Shown piece after piece: positions 6,257 through 16,700 of a stretch of 22,004 nucleotides of DNA. The position numbers and the translations under genes are program-made. How positions within the stretch are numbered: position 1 is the first letter of the stretch; every line of letters starts with the position of its first letter. Source of the stretch: Deltaproteobacteria bacterium RIFOXYA12_FULL_61_11 (GTDB lineage: Bacteria; Bdellovibrionota_F; JAHFAK01; YA12-FULL-61-11). The notes under the pieces are model-generated. The model did not search any database. It had not been told where the DNA came from and saw nothing but the letters and a program-made list of their open reading frames with translations. Location of the stretch: NCBI GenBank assembly GCA_001799195.1, contig MGSU01000009.1:1-22004 (forward strand), in the 5' to 3' direction.

Positions 6257-7990
6257 ATGTTCGACCTGGTGATCCGCGATGCTGAGATCTTCGACGGTAC
6301 GGGGAGCCCGTCCTGGCGTGGCGATGTTGCCCTGGCCGCCGGCCGTATCGCCGCCCTGGGGAGGCTCGGTCCCTGCTCTTCTCGCGAAGAACTGCGCGCC
6401 GACGGCAGGGTTGTCTGCCCGGGCTTCATCGACATTCACTCGCATGCCGATGTCACCCTGTACCGCGCCGATCACGCCGAGGTCCTTGCCCCTTTGGTGT
6501 TGCAAGGTATCACCACGGTCGTTGCCGGAAACTGCGGCATGGGCCTAGCTCCACTGGGAACCCAGCATCGCCAAGCGGTCCTCGACTACATCGAGGTCTT
6601 CACGCAACGTCCACTGGGACCGGAGCTGAACTGGAGCGATAGCGCTGGGCTCTTCGACCGACTCGAGCACCAGGGAGTCCTGCTCAACGTGGCCCTGCTC
6701 ACCCCGCACGCCCTGCTCCGACTGGGCACCTGTGGATCGGTCGCCCGGCCGGCGACCTCCGGCGAGCTGGCGGACATGGCCCACGCCCTCGAAGTCTCGC
6801 TCGAGGCAGGGACCATTGGCCTTTCCCTCGGCCTGCAATATTTCCCCGGGTCGCAGAGCGATCAACACGAGTTGGTCGAGCTCGCCAGAATAGTCGCGCG
6901 CCACGGGGGGATGGTCTCCTGCCACCTGCGCGACTATTCGGTGGCCTTGGAGCGGGCCATCGACGAGCTCGCGGGGGTTGCCGCTGCTTCCGACGTTACC
7001 GTCCAGATATCGCACCTCCATGCCCTACCCGAGGTCGGCCCCCTGTTCCCTGCTCTGCGGAAGGGATTGCGCCTGCTCAGCGCCTTGCACCGGCGTTGGC
7101 CGTTCGAGCCGCCGCTGCGGTTCCCCCTGGCCTCGGCGTTGGAGAGGGTACGGCACCTGCGCCAGAGAGGCCTGCGTCTCGGTGCGGACGTGATGCCCAC
7201 CACGACGGGTTTCACCCATCTCCTCGCCATGTTCCCTCCCTGGGCTCTGGAAGGGCCGGCGCACCAGGTCCTTGCAAATCTCGCCGATCCGGAGGTTCGC
7301 GCGCGCTTACGCCGTTCCATTCACCATGGCCGGCCGCGCTGGCCACATCGCGAGGGCGATGACTGGTCGCTCAACCTGATCCGTTCGATGGGGTGGGAAG
7401 GTATCAGAATCATGGCCGTCGCCACGGAGCGCAACCGGGAACTCCTCGGACTGTCGCTGGCCGAGCTCGGCGAACGGCGCACGTGCGATCCTCTCGACGC
7501 CGCGTGCGAACTCCTCCTGGAGGAGAACGGACAGGTGTTGATCTTCATGGCCATGACCGAACCTGAGGATCCCATGCTCGATCAGGCCTTCCTGCCCGGA
7601 TTGCTCGACCTCGAGGCCTCGGTCTCGACCGACACCATCCTGCTCGGCCAAGGCATTCCCTCCCCGTTGTTTCACAATTGTTATCCGCGGTACCTTGGCC
7701 GCTTCGTCAGGGATCAAGGCAGGCTTCCCCTCTCCGCTGCGCTCCGCAAAATCACCGCGCACCCGGCCTCGCAAGCCGGCTTGCAAAAACGTGGGCAGCT
7801 CCGCAAGGGGTGGCCCGCGGACCTGCTCGTGCTCGATCCCGCCGACTTCGAGGATCGGTCCTCCTTCGCGCACCCGGCGGTGAGTCCCGCGGGGTTGGCC
7901 TTGGTCTGCATCAATGGAACACCTGTGGTCAGGGATGGAACTCTCGTACCCGGCGTGTTGGCCGGAACGGTACTGCGCCGGGGAACCTGA
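6257..7990 (+). CDS. N-acyl-D-amino-acid deacylase (D-aminoacylase) family amidohydrolase
   Basis: The ATG at 6257 has a strong SD, GAGGTGA at 6244-6250. Starting 26 nt after the glycosyltransferase, it is likely in the same operon. The N terminus (FDLVIRDAEIFDGTGSP) and the C terminus (ADLLVLDPADF ... AGTVL) form the composite beta-sandwich of the amidohydrolase superfamily. Metal and active-site residues are in place: DIHSHAD (His61, His63), GNCG (Cys93, the bridging Cys typical of D-aminoacylases), SCHLRDYS (His223), QISHLHALPEVG (His253) and SVSTDTILLG (Asp459, general acid/base). At 577 residues it is slightly long for the family. It would hydrolyse N-acyl-D-amino acids or related amides in the cytoplasm. 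Exact substrate (D-amino acid, D-Glu/D-Asp or N-acyl amine) is not readable. It converges on the next gene with 13 nt between stops. Confidence 0.85.
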   Translation: MFDLVIRDAEIFDGTGSPSWRGDVALAAGRIAALGRLGPCSSREELRADGRVVCPGFIDIHSHADVTLYRADHAEVLAPLVLQGITTVVAGNCGMGLAPLGTQHRQAVLDYIEVFTQRPLGPELNWSDSAGLFDRLEHQGVLLNVALLTPHALLRLGTCGSVARPATSGELADMAHALEVSLEAGTIGLSLGLQYFPGSQSDQHELVELARIVARHGGMVSCHLRDYSVALERAIDELAGVAAASDVTVQISHLHALPEVGPLFPALRKGLRLLSALHRRWPFEPPLRFPLASALERVRHLRQRGLRLGADVMPTTTGFTHLLAMFPPWALEGPAHQVLANLADPEVRARLRRSIHHGRPRWPHREGDDWSLNLIRSMGWEGIRIMAVATERNRELLGLSLAELGERRTCDPLDAACELLLEENGQVLIFMAMTEPEDPMLDQAFLPGLLDLEASVSTDTILLGQGIPSPLFHNCYPRYLGRFVRDQGRLPLSAALRKITAHPASQAGLQKRGQLRKGWPADLLVLDPADFEDRSSFAHPAVSPAGLALVCINGTPVVRDGTLVPGVLAGTVLRRGT

Positions 7991-8003
7991 GAGCCCGCTT
8001 GGT

Positions 8004-9671
8004 TCAGTAGACCAGAGGAGGGTCGGGGGGGGCGATCGATCCAGTAGTGTCATCGCCCACCTTGACCCAAGGCGAGAACGTGAGCCGGCCGCATTGGCTG
8101 TCTTCCAGTACAACCTTGAGGTAGCCAGTGATATTCGTTTCCTGAAACTCGATCTGCTGACGGTCGAGTTGGCTCGGCTCGAAGATGCAGAGCGTGGAGA
8201 CCCCAATCGCCTCTTGATCGGCTCCATTGAGCGAGCCAAGGATCTTGAGCCTGCTCCCGCGATCCGAGCCCACGGTTTGACAAATAGTGCTCTGCGCGAC
8301 CTGATCGTAGAGGTGGGTCGGCAAGGTCGCCGTCGAACCGACGGCGATGGCAACGATGCCGGGTTCTGTGCCACTCGGGGGGACCCATTCGAGCTGCGTC
8401 AACTCGAGTTCCGGCAAGGGGATCGTGCAGGGGTCAAACGCTGGAGCGAGGTAACTGATTTCGCTCGAGGCCAACAAAAGTACCCCCGTTCCCGGCAAGA
8501 GCCCGTAAAGTCCGAAACGCTGGACCCCCTCATCGGGTTGGAGGGTGATCGCGGTAGTGAGCGTGGCCTGACCGGCGATTTCCACGATCGGTAACCAGCC
8601 GAGCTCGTCGGGCTGAGGTTCCTCCCCAGCGAGGGGCCATACCCCCCACTGAGTCAGACCCGAACCGGTCGCCAGGGTCGCGGTGGCCGGGACCACCAGG
8701 ATGGGGCTGGTGGTTTGACCGCCGGCGAGGACGAGAGTGGCGGCAATGGCCGAGTTCTGTTCCACCTCGCCGCTCTGAGGATCCCGGGAGGGCTCGGCCT
8801 CGACCGGTTCTGTTGCCGGAGCTTGGCCCGGAACGGCCGAAGGCTCGATCTGAGGGAAGGTCAGGGGCAAGGTGTCGAGGGCCACGCCGTTCAACTGCAC
8901 GTTCTGGTCCGCACCGGGTAAGGCGATCACGCCGACGAGGAGCGAGAGCGGCGCCGGACGAACGTGATTGCCGAACACCTTCCGAGCAAGAGTGACCTGC
9001 ACCTCCCCTGTTCCATTGGGGACGGCGGGCTCCAGGGCAACACAAGGATCGTCCGTCTCTCCGAGCAGGCAGGCGAAGGCCGGGAAAGCGAGGCCGGATG
9101 GCCGGAGGAAATAGGAGAGGAGGTTCGAAGAAGAGCGCAGCTCGTCGGGCACCAGTATGGTATCGCGAGGAGGCAGGTTATCGTCCGGGACCAGGATGCG
9201 GTCCTCGGGTATCAAGATCCGTTCTTCCGGGATCAGGATGCGCAGGTCTTCCTCGACCAGGATCTCCTCGCCGGGCTTCCCCATGGTCAGGTCCAGGAGG
9301 GCGAGGGTACTGTCTGGTGGGATGCTCAAGGAGAGTCCGGCCTCGTCGAGGCGAGAGCGGTTCCGTTCTTCTGGAATGATGATAGAGGCCACCTGGGTGG
9401 TCCCAGAGATCCGGCTGGGGAGGACGACAATCTCGGACGGTGAGGGATAGGGCAGCGCCACTGCCACCTCACTGCCGGGAGAGGGTTCCGGATCTTCGCC
9501 CGCGCTCTCGGTCGGGAGCACCATGGGTTGGACAGTTCCGGCAGGAGCTGTCTCGCGGAGAGGGTCGGGCGAAGTGGCTTCTTGCTGGTCGGCACGTTCG
9601 GCTTCGTCCTCGGGCAAGGCGCAACCAAGCCCCAGAGTCAGCACGATGCTCAGAATGAGGTAGGTAGCCAC
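8004..9671 (-). CDS. Large exported repeat-containing protein, probable lipoprotein, unknown function
   Basis: I prefer GTG 9671 (AAGGA 6 nt upstream); a TTG at 9689 adds six residues but has a weaker SD. The 555-residue product begins with a hydrophobic signal (LILSIVLTLGLGC, Cys17; the lipobox is not canonical and there is no basic n-region). Residues 18-75 are Pro/Glu/Ser-rich and disordered in character. Residues 135-178 consist of near-identical units of the type RILIPED, and an isolated copy (SIIIPEERN) lies about 40 residues earlier. The remainder is Pro/Thr/Gly-rich beta-type sequence with paired Cys, ending SPWVKVGDDTTGSIAPPDPPLVY. No known domain is recognised. It follows uvrC by 63 nt on the same strand, so it may be cotranscribed; a role in repair is not implied. 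Confidence 0.65.
   Translation of the reverse strand: MATYLILSIVLTLGLGCALPEDEAERADQQEATSPDPLRETAPAGTVQPMVLPTESAGEDPEPSPGSEVAVALPYPSPSEIVVLPSRISGTTQVASIIIPEERNRSRLDEAGLSLSIPPDSTLALLDLTMGKPGEEILVEEDLRILIPEERILIPEDRILVPDDNLPPRDTILVPDELRSSSNLLSYFLRPSGLAFPAFACLLGETDDPCVALEPAVPNGTGEVQVTLARKVFGNHVRPAPLSLLVGVIALPGADQNVQLNGVALDTLPLTFPQIEPSAVPGQAPATEPVEAEPSRDPQSGEVEQNSAIAATLVLAGGQTTSPILVVPATATLATGSGLTQWGVWPLAGEEPQPDELGWLPIVEIAGQATLTTAITLQPDEGVQRFGLYGLLPGTGVLLLASSEISYLAPAFDPCTIPLPELELTQLEWVPPSGTEPGIVAIAVGSTATLPTHLYDQVAQSTICQTVGSDRGSRLKILGSLNGADQEAIGVSTLCIFEPSQLDRQQIEFQETNITGYLKVVLEDSQCGRLTFSPWVKVGDDTTGSIAPPDPPLVY
9138..9269 (-). repeat. In-frame tandem repeats of about 21 nt (RILIPED units)
   Basis: Within the exported protein gene, consecutive units encode ILVEEDL, RILIPEE, RILIPED, RILVPDD, a diverged NLPPRD, and TILVPDE. 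On the plus strand they show as repeats of the type ATCAGGATGCG / ACCAGGATGCG every 21 nt. Units differ at both nucleotide and residue level, so they are not a very recent expansion. The alternating hydrophobic and acidic pattern suggests stacked short beta strands. Confidence 0.75.
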
Positions 9672-9734
9672 AGCCGATCCTTGAAGCAAGTATTTCCCCG
9701 AATGGACTGATGATACTGCATGAAGGAGGTCAAT

Positions 9735-11582
9735 TCAACCACCTGGTTCGGGCGCTTGAAACCTGGAGAGGAACTCGATCACGGCGGCGGCGGTCTTCCG
9801 AGAAAGGCCTCGGATAGCGGCGAGGTCCGAAGGGTTCCGGAGAGAAGCGAGTTCGGGGAAGGCTTCAAGGATCCTCTTGCGAAGGGTAGGTCCGATACCG
9901 GGGACTTCATCGAGGATAGAGTGCAGAGAGCGTTTTCCGCGCCGTTTCCGCTGATAGGCAAGTGCAAAGCGGTGGGCCTCGTCGCGGCAACGCACCACCA
10001 GCGCCAATTCAGGCGATCCCACGCGCAAGCGGAGCGGATTCTTCCTCCCTGGGAGGAAGAGACGTTCCCCCGTGCCGGGACCTCGGTCCTTGGCCAAAGC
10101 AGCGAGTCCGAACCGCTGTTCGAGACCGAGTTCCCGCACCAGAGCGACCACGGCGGACAGATGGCCGCGCCCCCCGTCGAGCAGGAGCAGGTCCGGGAGT
10201 TCCCCTTCGGCTACCCCACGGACGAGGCGCCGTCGCACCACCGAGGCGAGCATGGCCACGTCATTGGGTTCGCCGCTCTCGGTGATGGCATAGTGGCGAT
10301 ACTCCTCGGGCGCGGGTTTGCCGTCGAGGAAGGTGACTCGGGAGGCCACGAAGTCGGTGCCTCCGAGGTTCGAGACGTCAAAACCCTCGATCCGTCGCAA
10401 TGGCCCGGGCAGGTGCAACGCTCGGGCGAGTCGTTCCAAGGCTATCTCCGGAGCGGCAGGATCCCGCGAGCGCAGCTCTTCCAAGGCGTTTCGGTCGGCC
10501 ATGGCGAGCATGGCCGCGAGTTGGCCCCTGCTCGGCCGCACGATCGCGATCGCCGAGCGTTGTCCCAGGGCGGCGGCCAAGGTCTCGAGCGGGGGGAAGC
10601 CGTCGGGCACGAGCAGGCGTGCGGGCAGTTCGCGGCGCTGGTAGAACTGGTAGAGCACGCTCTCGATCACCTCGTCCTGCTCCAGGACCGCGCTCTTCAC
10701 CCGCAGGACCTGTTTCTCGGCCAGGCGTCCCTCTCGGTAGCACAGGAAGCAGAAGAGGTGCAGGTCCCCCTCACGGACATAACCGGTGACATCGAGGTCC
10801 CGGCCGCGATGGGTGAACACCGCCTGCTTCCGCAGGGTCGTTTCGAGGAACGCGAGGCGATCGCGCAGGCCGGCGGCCTTCTCGAACGCGAGGTCGTCGG
10901 CTGCCGCCTGCATCTCGGCCTCGAGCAGCCCGGCAAGCTCTCCGCCACGGCCACGCAGGAACAGCACCGCCCGGTCGACCAACGCCGCGTAAGCCGCCGC
11001 ATCGATGAGGCCGCAACAGGGGGCGAGGCACAGACCGAGCTGGTGTTGCAGGCAAGGACGACTGCGCCGCGAGAACTCGCCGTCCTTGCAGGTCCGCAGC
11101 GGCACCAAGCGTTGCAGTCCGGCCAGGGTTTCCTTGAGCGCGCGACCCGAGGCGTACGGACCGAAATAGCTGCAACCCACCGAGGCGGTCGCCGGCGCTA
11201 GCTCGTGGCTGCGCACCCTCCGCAGCGCGGGGAAGGCATGCGTCCGGTCGAGCACCAAGGACCAGAAGCTCTTGTCGTCCTTGAGCAGGACGTTGCAGCG
11301 CGGTTGGTGTTCCTTGATGAGGGTATTCTCGAGGATCAACGCCTCCTGCTCCGAGGCGGTAACGATGAAGGCCAGGTCGTGCACGTCGCGCAGGAGCAAG
11401 CCGATGCGCGGGCGCGTGTCGGCTCCTTGGAAATAGCCGCGCACCCTGGCCCGCAGGTCGACGGCCTTGCCGACGTACAGCACCGTACCGTCCGAGCCCG
11501 AGAGCAGGTAGACGCCCGGAGCCGGGGGTAGGAGCGCGGCCTTTTCTGCCAGGAGCCGCAAGCGGGTCTCGCGCTCGGTCAC
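9735..11582 (-). CDS. uvrC: UvrABC excinuclease subunit C
   Basis: The 615-residue protein starts with GTG 11582, whose GTGA overlaps the uvrB stop by 4 nt, giving translational coupling. Domains in order: GIY-YIG nuclease (residues 21-105: [24 protein letters not shown], and Glu85 in ALILEN) for the 3' incision; a Cys cluster at 165, 177, 185 and 189 with spacing CX11CX7CX3C, matching the [4Fe-4S] site reported for UvrC; the UVR motif (about 224-252) that contacts UvrB; the RNase H-like nuclease with Asp402 (GFDVSN), Asp469 (LLDGG) and His537 (DEAHRF) for the 5' incision; and a tandem helix-hairpin-helix domain (555-605) that binds DNA. All key residues are present, so the protein should be active in nucleotide excision repair in the cytoplasm. 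Confidence 0.97.
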   Translation of the reverse strand: MTERETRLRLLAEKAALLPPAPGVYLLSGSDGTVLYVGKAVDLRARVRGYFQGADTRPRIGLLLRDVHDLAFIVTASEQEALILENTLIKEHQPRCNVLLKDDKSFWSLVLDRTHAFPALRRVRSHELAPATASVGCSYFGPYASGRALKETLAGLQRLVPLRTCKDGEFSRRSRPCLQHQLGLCLAPCCGLIDAAAYAALVDRAVLFLRGRGGELAGLLEAEMQAAADDLAFEKAAGLRDRLAFLETTLRKQAVFTHRGRDLDVTGYVREGDLHLFCFLCYREGRLAEKQVLRVKSAVLEQDEVIESVLYQFYQRRELPARLLVPDGFPPLETLAAALGQRSAIAIVRPSRGQLAAMLAMADRNALEELRSRDPAAPEIALERLARALHLPGPLRRIEGFDVSNLGGTDFVASRVTFLDGKPAPEEYRHYAITESGEPNDVAMLASVVRRRLVRGVAEGELPDLLLLDGGRGHLSAVVALVRELGLEQRFGLAALAKDRGPGTGERLFLPGRKNPLRLRVGSPELALVVRCRDEAHRFALAYQRKRRGKRSLHSILDEVPGIGPTLRKRILEAFPELASLRNPSDLAAIRGLSRKTAAAVIEFLSRFQAPEPGG

Positions 11583-13561
11583 AGCAGGCCCCGGCGGATC
11601 TCGGCGAGCTGGTCGCGCAGGGACGCGGCCCGCTCGAACTCCAGGTTCTTTGCGGCCTTGCGCATTTCCTTCTCCAACCGGGCCACGGCCGCCGCGGCTT
11701 CCTTCTCGCTGCGATAGCCTGCCAGTTCTTCCCCGACCTCGGGCACGCCGAAGTGCTCGCGTTCGAGTAGGGCACCCCAGGCCGAGGAGAGGTTCTTCTG
11801 CACCGTGGTCGGGGTTATTCCGTGCTCCTGATTGTAGAGAACCTGCAGTTCGCGCCGTCTCGAGGTCTCTTCCATGGCGCGACGCATCGAGTCCGTGATT
11901 CTGTCGGCATAGAGCAGCACCGTGCCCTCGAGGTTGCGCGCGGCGCGGCCGAAGGTCTGGACCAGGGAACGCTCCGAGCGGAGAAAACCCTCTTTATCGG
12001 CGTCGAGGACCGCCACCAGTGCAACCTCGGGTAGGTCCAGTCCCTCGCGCAGGAGGTTGATGCCGACCAGCACGTCGAAGTCGCCCCGGCGAAGGTCCCG
12101 GATCAGCTCGATCCGGTCCAGGGTCTCGACGTCGGAGTGCAGATAACGCACCTTGATACCGACGCCGGCCAGGTAATCGGTCAGGTCCTCGGCCATACGT
12201 TTGGTGAGCGTGGTGACCAGAACCCTCTGCGAACGCAGGACCCTCTTCCGTATCTCCGAGAGGAGGTCGTCGACCTGGTGTTCGGCCGGCCGCACCTGGA
12301 CCTCCGGATCGACCAGCCCGGTCGGCCGGATGATCTGCTCGACGATACGGCAGCTCTTCCGCATTTCGTACTCCGCCGGCGTGGCCGAGACAAAAACGGC
12401 CTGACCGATCCGCTGCTCGAACTCCTCGAAGGTCAGGGGCCGGTTGTCCCTGGCCGCGGGCAGCCGGAAGCCGAACTCGACCAAGTTGTCCTTGCGGGCC
12501 TGGTCCCCCCGGAACATGGCCTGGACCTGAGGTACTGAGATGTGGGATTCATCGACGAAGAGCAAAAAGTCCTCGGGAAAATAGTCGAGCAGGGTGTAGG
12601 GCGGCTCACCGGGCGCCCTGCCGTCCAGGTAGCGCGAGTAGTTCTCGATCCCGGTGCAGTAACCCGTCTCGGCGAGCATCTCCAGGTCGTAGCGAGTACG
12701 CTGTTCGAGGCGTTGCCGTTCGACCACCTTCCCGGCCTTCTCGAATTCGCACAGGCGCACCTCGAGGTCGTGCTCGATCACGAGCAGGGCCTTCTCCAAT
12801 TTCTCTCGGGCCACAACGTAATGGCTGGCGGGATAGATCGCCGCCGTGGACAGGGGCTGGACCCGGCGTCCGGTCAAGGGGTCGAACAGGGTCATGGCCT
12901 CGATCTCGTCGCCCAAGAACTCGACCCGCAGAGCGTACTTCTCCTCGTAAGCCGGGAAGATCTCCAGGATTTCGCCGCGGACCCGGAAGGTACCCCGACC
13001 CAGGTCGAAATCGTTGCGCTCGTATTGGATGGCCACGAGTTGAGCTAGGATTTCGCGGCGGTCGAGTTCCTGCCCGGTCTGCAGGAAGAGGTGCAAATCG
13101 CGGTAGTTGGCCGGCGAGCCCAAGCCGTAGATGCAAGAAACGCTGGCCACGACCACCACGTCATGGCGGGTCAGGAGGGAGCGGGTGGCACTGTGGCGGA
13201 GCTTGTCGATCTCGTCGTTGATCGCCGAATCCTTCTCGATGTAGGTGTCCGTGGTCGGCAAGTAGGCCTCGGGCTGGTAGTAGTCGTAGTACGAGACGAA
13301 ATACTCGACCGCGTTGTGCGGGAACAATTCCTTGAACTCGGCGTAGAGTTGCGCTGCGAGGGTCTTGTTCGGCGCGAGAACGAGGGCTGGTCGGGAGGTC
13401 GCGGCAATGACATTGGCCATAGTGAAGGTCTTGCCCGAGCCGGTCACCCCGAGCAGGACTTGGTGCCGTTCCCCGGCGGCTATTCCCTCGCACAGCTCGG
13501 CGATGGCCTGGGGTTGATCCCCCCGCGGGACGAAATCGGTGACCAACTCGAATTCTGTCAT
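11579..13561 (-). CDS. uvrB: UvrABC excinuclease subunit B
   Basis: I choose ATG 13561 ([10 protein letters not shown]), with GGTGGAG 9 nt upstream. A GTG at 13576 is in frame but lacks an SD. The 660-residue product has a Walker A (GVTGSGKT, residues 38-45), the Tyr-rich beta-hairpin that is threaded between DNA strands ([13 protein letters not shown], about 91-103), DESH (337-340) as the DEAD-type motif II, a motif [11 protein letters not shown] and a C-terminal UVR domain ([20 protein letters not shown]) that recruits UvrC. Its length is normal. It verifies damage after loading by UvrA and forms the pre-incision complex. It lies immediately upstream of uvrC in one transcription unit; uvrA is not in the window. 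No LexA-type operator is evident upstream. Confidence 0.98.
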   Translation of the reverse strand: MTEFELVTDFVPRGDQPQAIAELCEGIAAGERHQVLLGVTGSGKTFTMANVIAATSRPALVLAPNKTLAAQLYAEFKELFPHNAVEYFVSYYDYYQPEAYLPTTDTYIEKDSAINDEIDKLRHSATRSLLTRHDVVVVASVSCIYGLGSPANYRDLHLFLQTGQELDRREILAQLVAIQYERNDFDLGRGTFRVRGEILEIFPAYEEKYALRVEFLGDEIEAMTLFDPLTGRRVQPLSTAAIYPASHYVVAREKLEKALLVIEHDLEVRLCEFEKAGKVVERQRLEQRTRYDLEMLAETGYCTGIENYSRYLDGRAPGEPPYTLLDYFPEDFLLFVDESHISVPQVQAMFRGDQARKDNLVEFGFRLPAARDNRPLTFEEFEQRIGQAVFVSATPAEYEMRKSCRIVEQIIRPTGLVDPEVQVRPAEHQVDDLLSEIRKRVLRSQRVLVTTLTKRMAEDLTDYLAGVGIKVRYLHSDVETLDRIELIRDLRRGDFDVLVGINLLREGLDLPEVALVAVLDADKEGFLRSERSLVQTFGRAARNLEGTVLLYADRITDSMRRAMEETSRRRELQVLYNQEHGITPTTVQKNLSSAWGALLEREHFGVPEVGEELAGYRSEKEAAAAVARLEKEMRKAAKNLEFERAASLRDQLAEIRRGLL

Positions 13562-13594
13562 CTCGAGGAACTCCACCCAAGCAGCGCCGCCGCC

Positions 13595-13623
13595 ATCCTA
13601 GCGCCACCCGCGCGCCGAGACAA
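13595..13623 (-). promoter_or_regulatory. Sigma-70-type promoter for the uvrB-uvrC unit
   Basis: Read on the minus strand, TTGTCT (13623-13618) is followed after exactly 17 nt by TAGGAT (13600-13595), each matching four of six consensus bases. Initiation about 7 nt further would give a short leader of roughly 27 nt before ATG 13561. It lies in the 188-nt divergent region between uvrB and the glucan synthase gene. Confidence 0.5.
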
Positions 13624-13711
13624 GATCCTCAAGGGTCATCTCCTTCTTTCCGGGAGGGGCCTTCCTTGCTTGCCGCTGGATCAACCCGATGGTAGGTTGT
13701 CCCGGAATAGT

Positions 13712-13720
13712 AAGGAGGTG
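13712..13720 (+). promoter_or_regulatory. Strong ribosome binding site 31 nt ahead of the first ATG of the glucan synthase
   Basis: AAGGAGGTG (13712-13720) is an almost perfect anti-16S complement. The first in-frame ATG is at 13750, too far for this SD. The in-frame codon at normal spacing is CTG 13726 (ACG 13723 is also in frame). Translation may therefore start at a non-AUG codon and add eight residues. Confidence 0.6.
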
Positions 13721-13749
13721 GTACGCTGAGACCCTGGCTTCACAACATT

Positions 13750-16700
13750 ATGCTCGGTTCCGGCAGGGCGCTGGGATCGCTTCCGTCGGCCGACCTCGCT
13801 CGCTGGGCGGAGGATTTGTACCTGGCCGACGATACCGATCAGCCCTTGCGCGGGGCGGTTTTCGCGATCGAGCAGCTAGAACTGCACGCCAGAGGGCTGG
13901 CCGCTACCCATAGGCTTGGTCACCGCCGCGGCGGCAATCAGCTCCTCGAGCGGCTGGCCGACTCGGAGCGAGTGATCGCCCGTAGCCACGAATTGATGTC
14001 CAGGGCGCACACGGCCGGTCGGCGCCTGACGCCTACCGCCGAATGGCTGCTCGACAACAACTACCTCATCGAGGAGCAAGTCTACCTGGCCCGGAAGCAT
14101 TTCCCGCGGGGCTATTGCCGTCAACTGCCGAAGTTAGCGGACGGCGAGTTGGCCGGCTTGCCCCGGATCTACGACCTCATCCTGGAATTCATTGCGCACG
14201 TCGATGGCCGCGTGGATGACGAAGCCCTTGCCCGCTATATGGCGGCCTACCAATCGGTCACGCACCTGACGATGGGAGAGCTGTGGTCGGTCGCCATCAT
14301 GCTGCGGTTAGCCTTGATCGAGAACCTCCGCCGCGTCGCAGTAAGCGTGAGCTGGAAGCGGGCACATCGTGACTCCGCTCTGGCGTGGGCGCAGCGGATC
14401 GACGCCCCCTCGGACAAGCATGAGAACGCACTCCTGGTGCTGGCGGACATGGTCCGCGAAAATCCGCCCCTATCGACGGCCTTCGTCGCGCAGTTCACGC
14501 AAGCCCTTCAGGGGCGCGGAGCGACCACGACCTTCGTGCTGGCGTGGTTGGAGGAGCGCCTGGCACAACGAGGACAGACGATCGAGGAGGTCGTTCGCGC
14601 CGAGAGCCAGAGCCAGGCGGCTGACCAGGCCTCGATGGCCAATAGCATCGCTAGCTTGCGGCTCGTCAACGCCATCGACTGGCACGAGTTTGTCGAGGCG
14701 CACAGCGCCACCGAGCAGCTCCTGCGAAGCGAACCCGCGGGCGTGTACGGCCGGATGGATTTTGCGACCCGTGACGAGTACCGGCACGTGGTGGAGGCCA
14801 CGGCGCGGCGGTTGCATCTCGATGAGGAGGTCGTTGTCCGAACGGCGGTGGCGCTCTGTGCAACGCGCCATACCGCTGATAGTTCCGACATTGCAGGCCA
14901 CGTGGGCTACGTGCTCGTCGATGACGGTAATCGGCATCTCGAGCGAGCGCTGCGCGGGCACTCTGCGGGGAGGCTGTTCCCCCGTCGACTGCTGCGTGGT
15001 TTAAAGCTCCTCGCCTATCTCGGGCCGGTTGCCCTGCTCTCAGCAGCAGGCGTCGCGTGGCTGGTCATGCAAGCAGGCCGAGTTCCTGAGCTCGTCTTGC
15101 CGGCTCTGATTGCCTGCGCGGTAATCGTGGTCTCCCAGTTCGCCATCGCTGCGGTGAACTGGTTCACCTCTCTTGTCCGCAAACCCCGGGCCTTGCCCCG
15201 AATGGATTTTGAGCACACCATCCCCGATGGATGCCGCACGATGGTCGTCGTGCCCACCATGCTCTCGGGAGTCCAGCGCATCACCGCGATCATCGAAGGA
15301 CTGGAGCTGCGCTACCTGGCCAACCGCGATCCGAACCTGTGGTTCGGACTCCTGACCGATTTCCACGATGCCGCAGAGGAGCACGTCGAGGGAGACGAGA
15401 CCCTGCTTTCTCTGGCCGCTTCCGGCATCGAAGCCCTGAATGCAAAGTACTGCAACGGTGCACACGGACGTTTCTTCCTGTTCCACCGGCCCCGACTCTA
15501 CAATCGCAAAGAAGGTTGTTGGATGGGCCGCGAGCGCAAGCGCGGCAAGCTCGAGGACTTCAACGCATTTTTGTACGGAGACGATCGGGCCAGCTTCAGC
15601 CGGATCGTGGGGGACGTTGCGCAGCTCACCTCGATCCGCTACGTCATCACCCTAGACACTGACACCGATCTGCCTTGGGGGGCCGGATGGCGGTTGGTGG
15701 GTGCCGCCGCCCACCCGTTGAATCGCCCGATCATGGATCCGAGCAGACGGCGTCTGATCCGGGGCTATGCCATCCTCCAACCGCGTGTCAGCATCTCGCT
15801 GCGCAGCGCGGTGCAGAGCACCTATTCCCAGCTCATGGCCGGCGAGGTGGGCCTCGACCCCTACACCCATGTGGTCTCGGATCTGTATCAGGACCTGTTC
15901 GCGGAGACCTCCTTCATCGGCAAGGGCATCTACGACGTCGGCGCCTTCCGCCGATTGCTGGACGGGCGTTTTCCGGACAACGCGGTGCTGAGCCATGATC
16001 TGCTGGAGTCCTGCTACGCACGTGCCGGCCAGTTGAGCGACGTGGAGCTGCTCGAGGATTCGCCATCGGGGTACCTGGCTGACGTCAGCCGCCGCCACCG
16101 CTGGATGCGCGGCGACTGGCAGATCGCACCCTGGCTGGGGCTGAGGGTTCGCGATGCCGCAGGTCGGCTCGCTTATCCGTCGATCGCGGTCCTGGGCTGG
16201 TGGAAGATCTTTGACAACCTGCGCCGTGCGCTCGTGGCACCCGCCTATGTGGCGCTGCTGGCACTGGGGTGGCTCGTGTGGCCGGCCCCCCTAACGTGGA
16301 CGCTGGGTGTGCTCGCGCTGCTCTTCGCCCCCGAGTTGCTGCCCGGGCTGGCTGAACTCTGGCAACGCCCGCCCAAGCTACCGCTCCGGCGGCATGTGAC
16401 CACAGTCGGACGCTCGACCGCGCGGCGCCTGGCTAAGATCACGCTATGGCTGACGTTCCTCCCGTTCGAGGCCTTGGTGGCTCTCGATGCCGCCGTGCGC
16501 TCGCTATGGCGGCTGCTTTTCAGTCGGCAGCGCCTGCTCGAGTGGCAGACGGCCGCCGCGGTCGAGCACACAGCGACGAGCAGCCTCGGGCACGTGATCC
16601 GGCGAATGTGGGTCGGCCCGAGCTCCACCATAGTATTCGCGGCACTGCTGATTACCATGGGTACGCCGAGGACCTTCGCGTTCGCGGGGCCTATCATTGT

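Larger units (their letters stand above)
13562..13749. other. Divergent intergenic region between uvrB and the cyclic glucan synthase gene
   Basis: This region contains the uvrB promoter (13595-13623) and, for the plus strand, a weak promoter candidate (TTGCCG 13670-13675, 17 nt, TAGGTT 13693-13698) and a strong SD at 13712-13720. GGGAGGGGCC/CTTCC-type GC-rich sequence around 13650-13665 shows no stable dyad. No ORF in it is supported. Confidence 0.5.

Noticed and set aside
9720-11201. 493-codon open frame on the plus strand opposite uvrC
   Set aside because: It is antisense to an unambiguous uvrC with all catalytic residues. Its translation is Gly/Glu/Arg-biased and matches no family I know.
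13576-13576. GTG at 13576 as start of uvrB
   Set aside because: No SD precedes it, whereas ATG 13561 gives the standard N terminus and spacing to the promoter.
13562-13740. LexA/SOS box upstream of uvrB
   Set aside because: No CTGT-N8-ACAG or GAAC-N4-GTTC type dyad is visible. A lineage-specific operator cannot be excluded.
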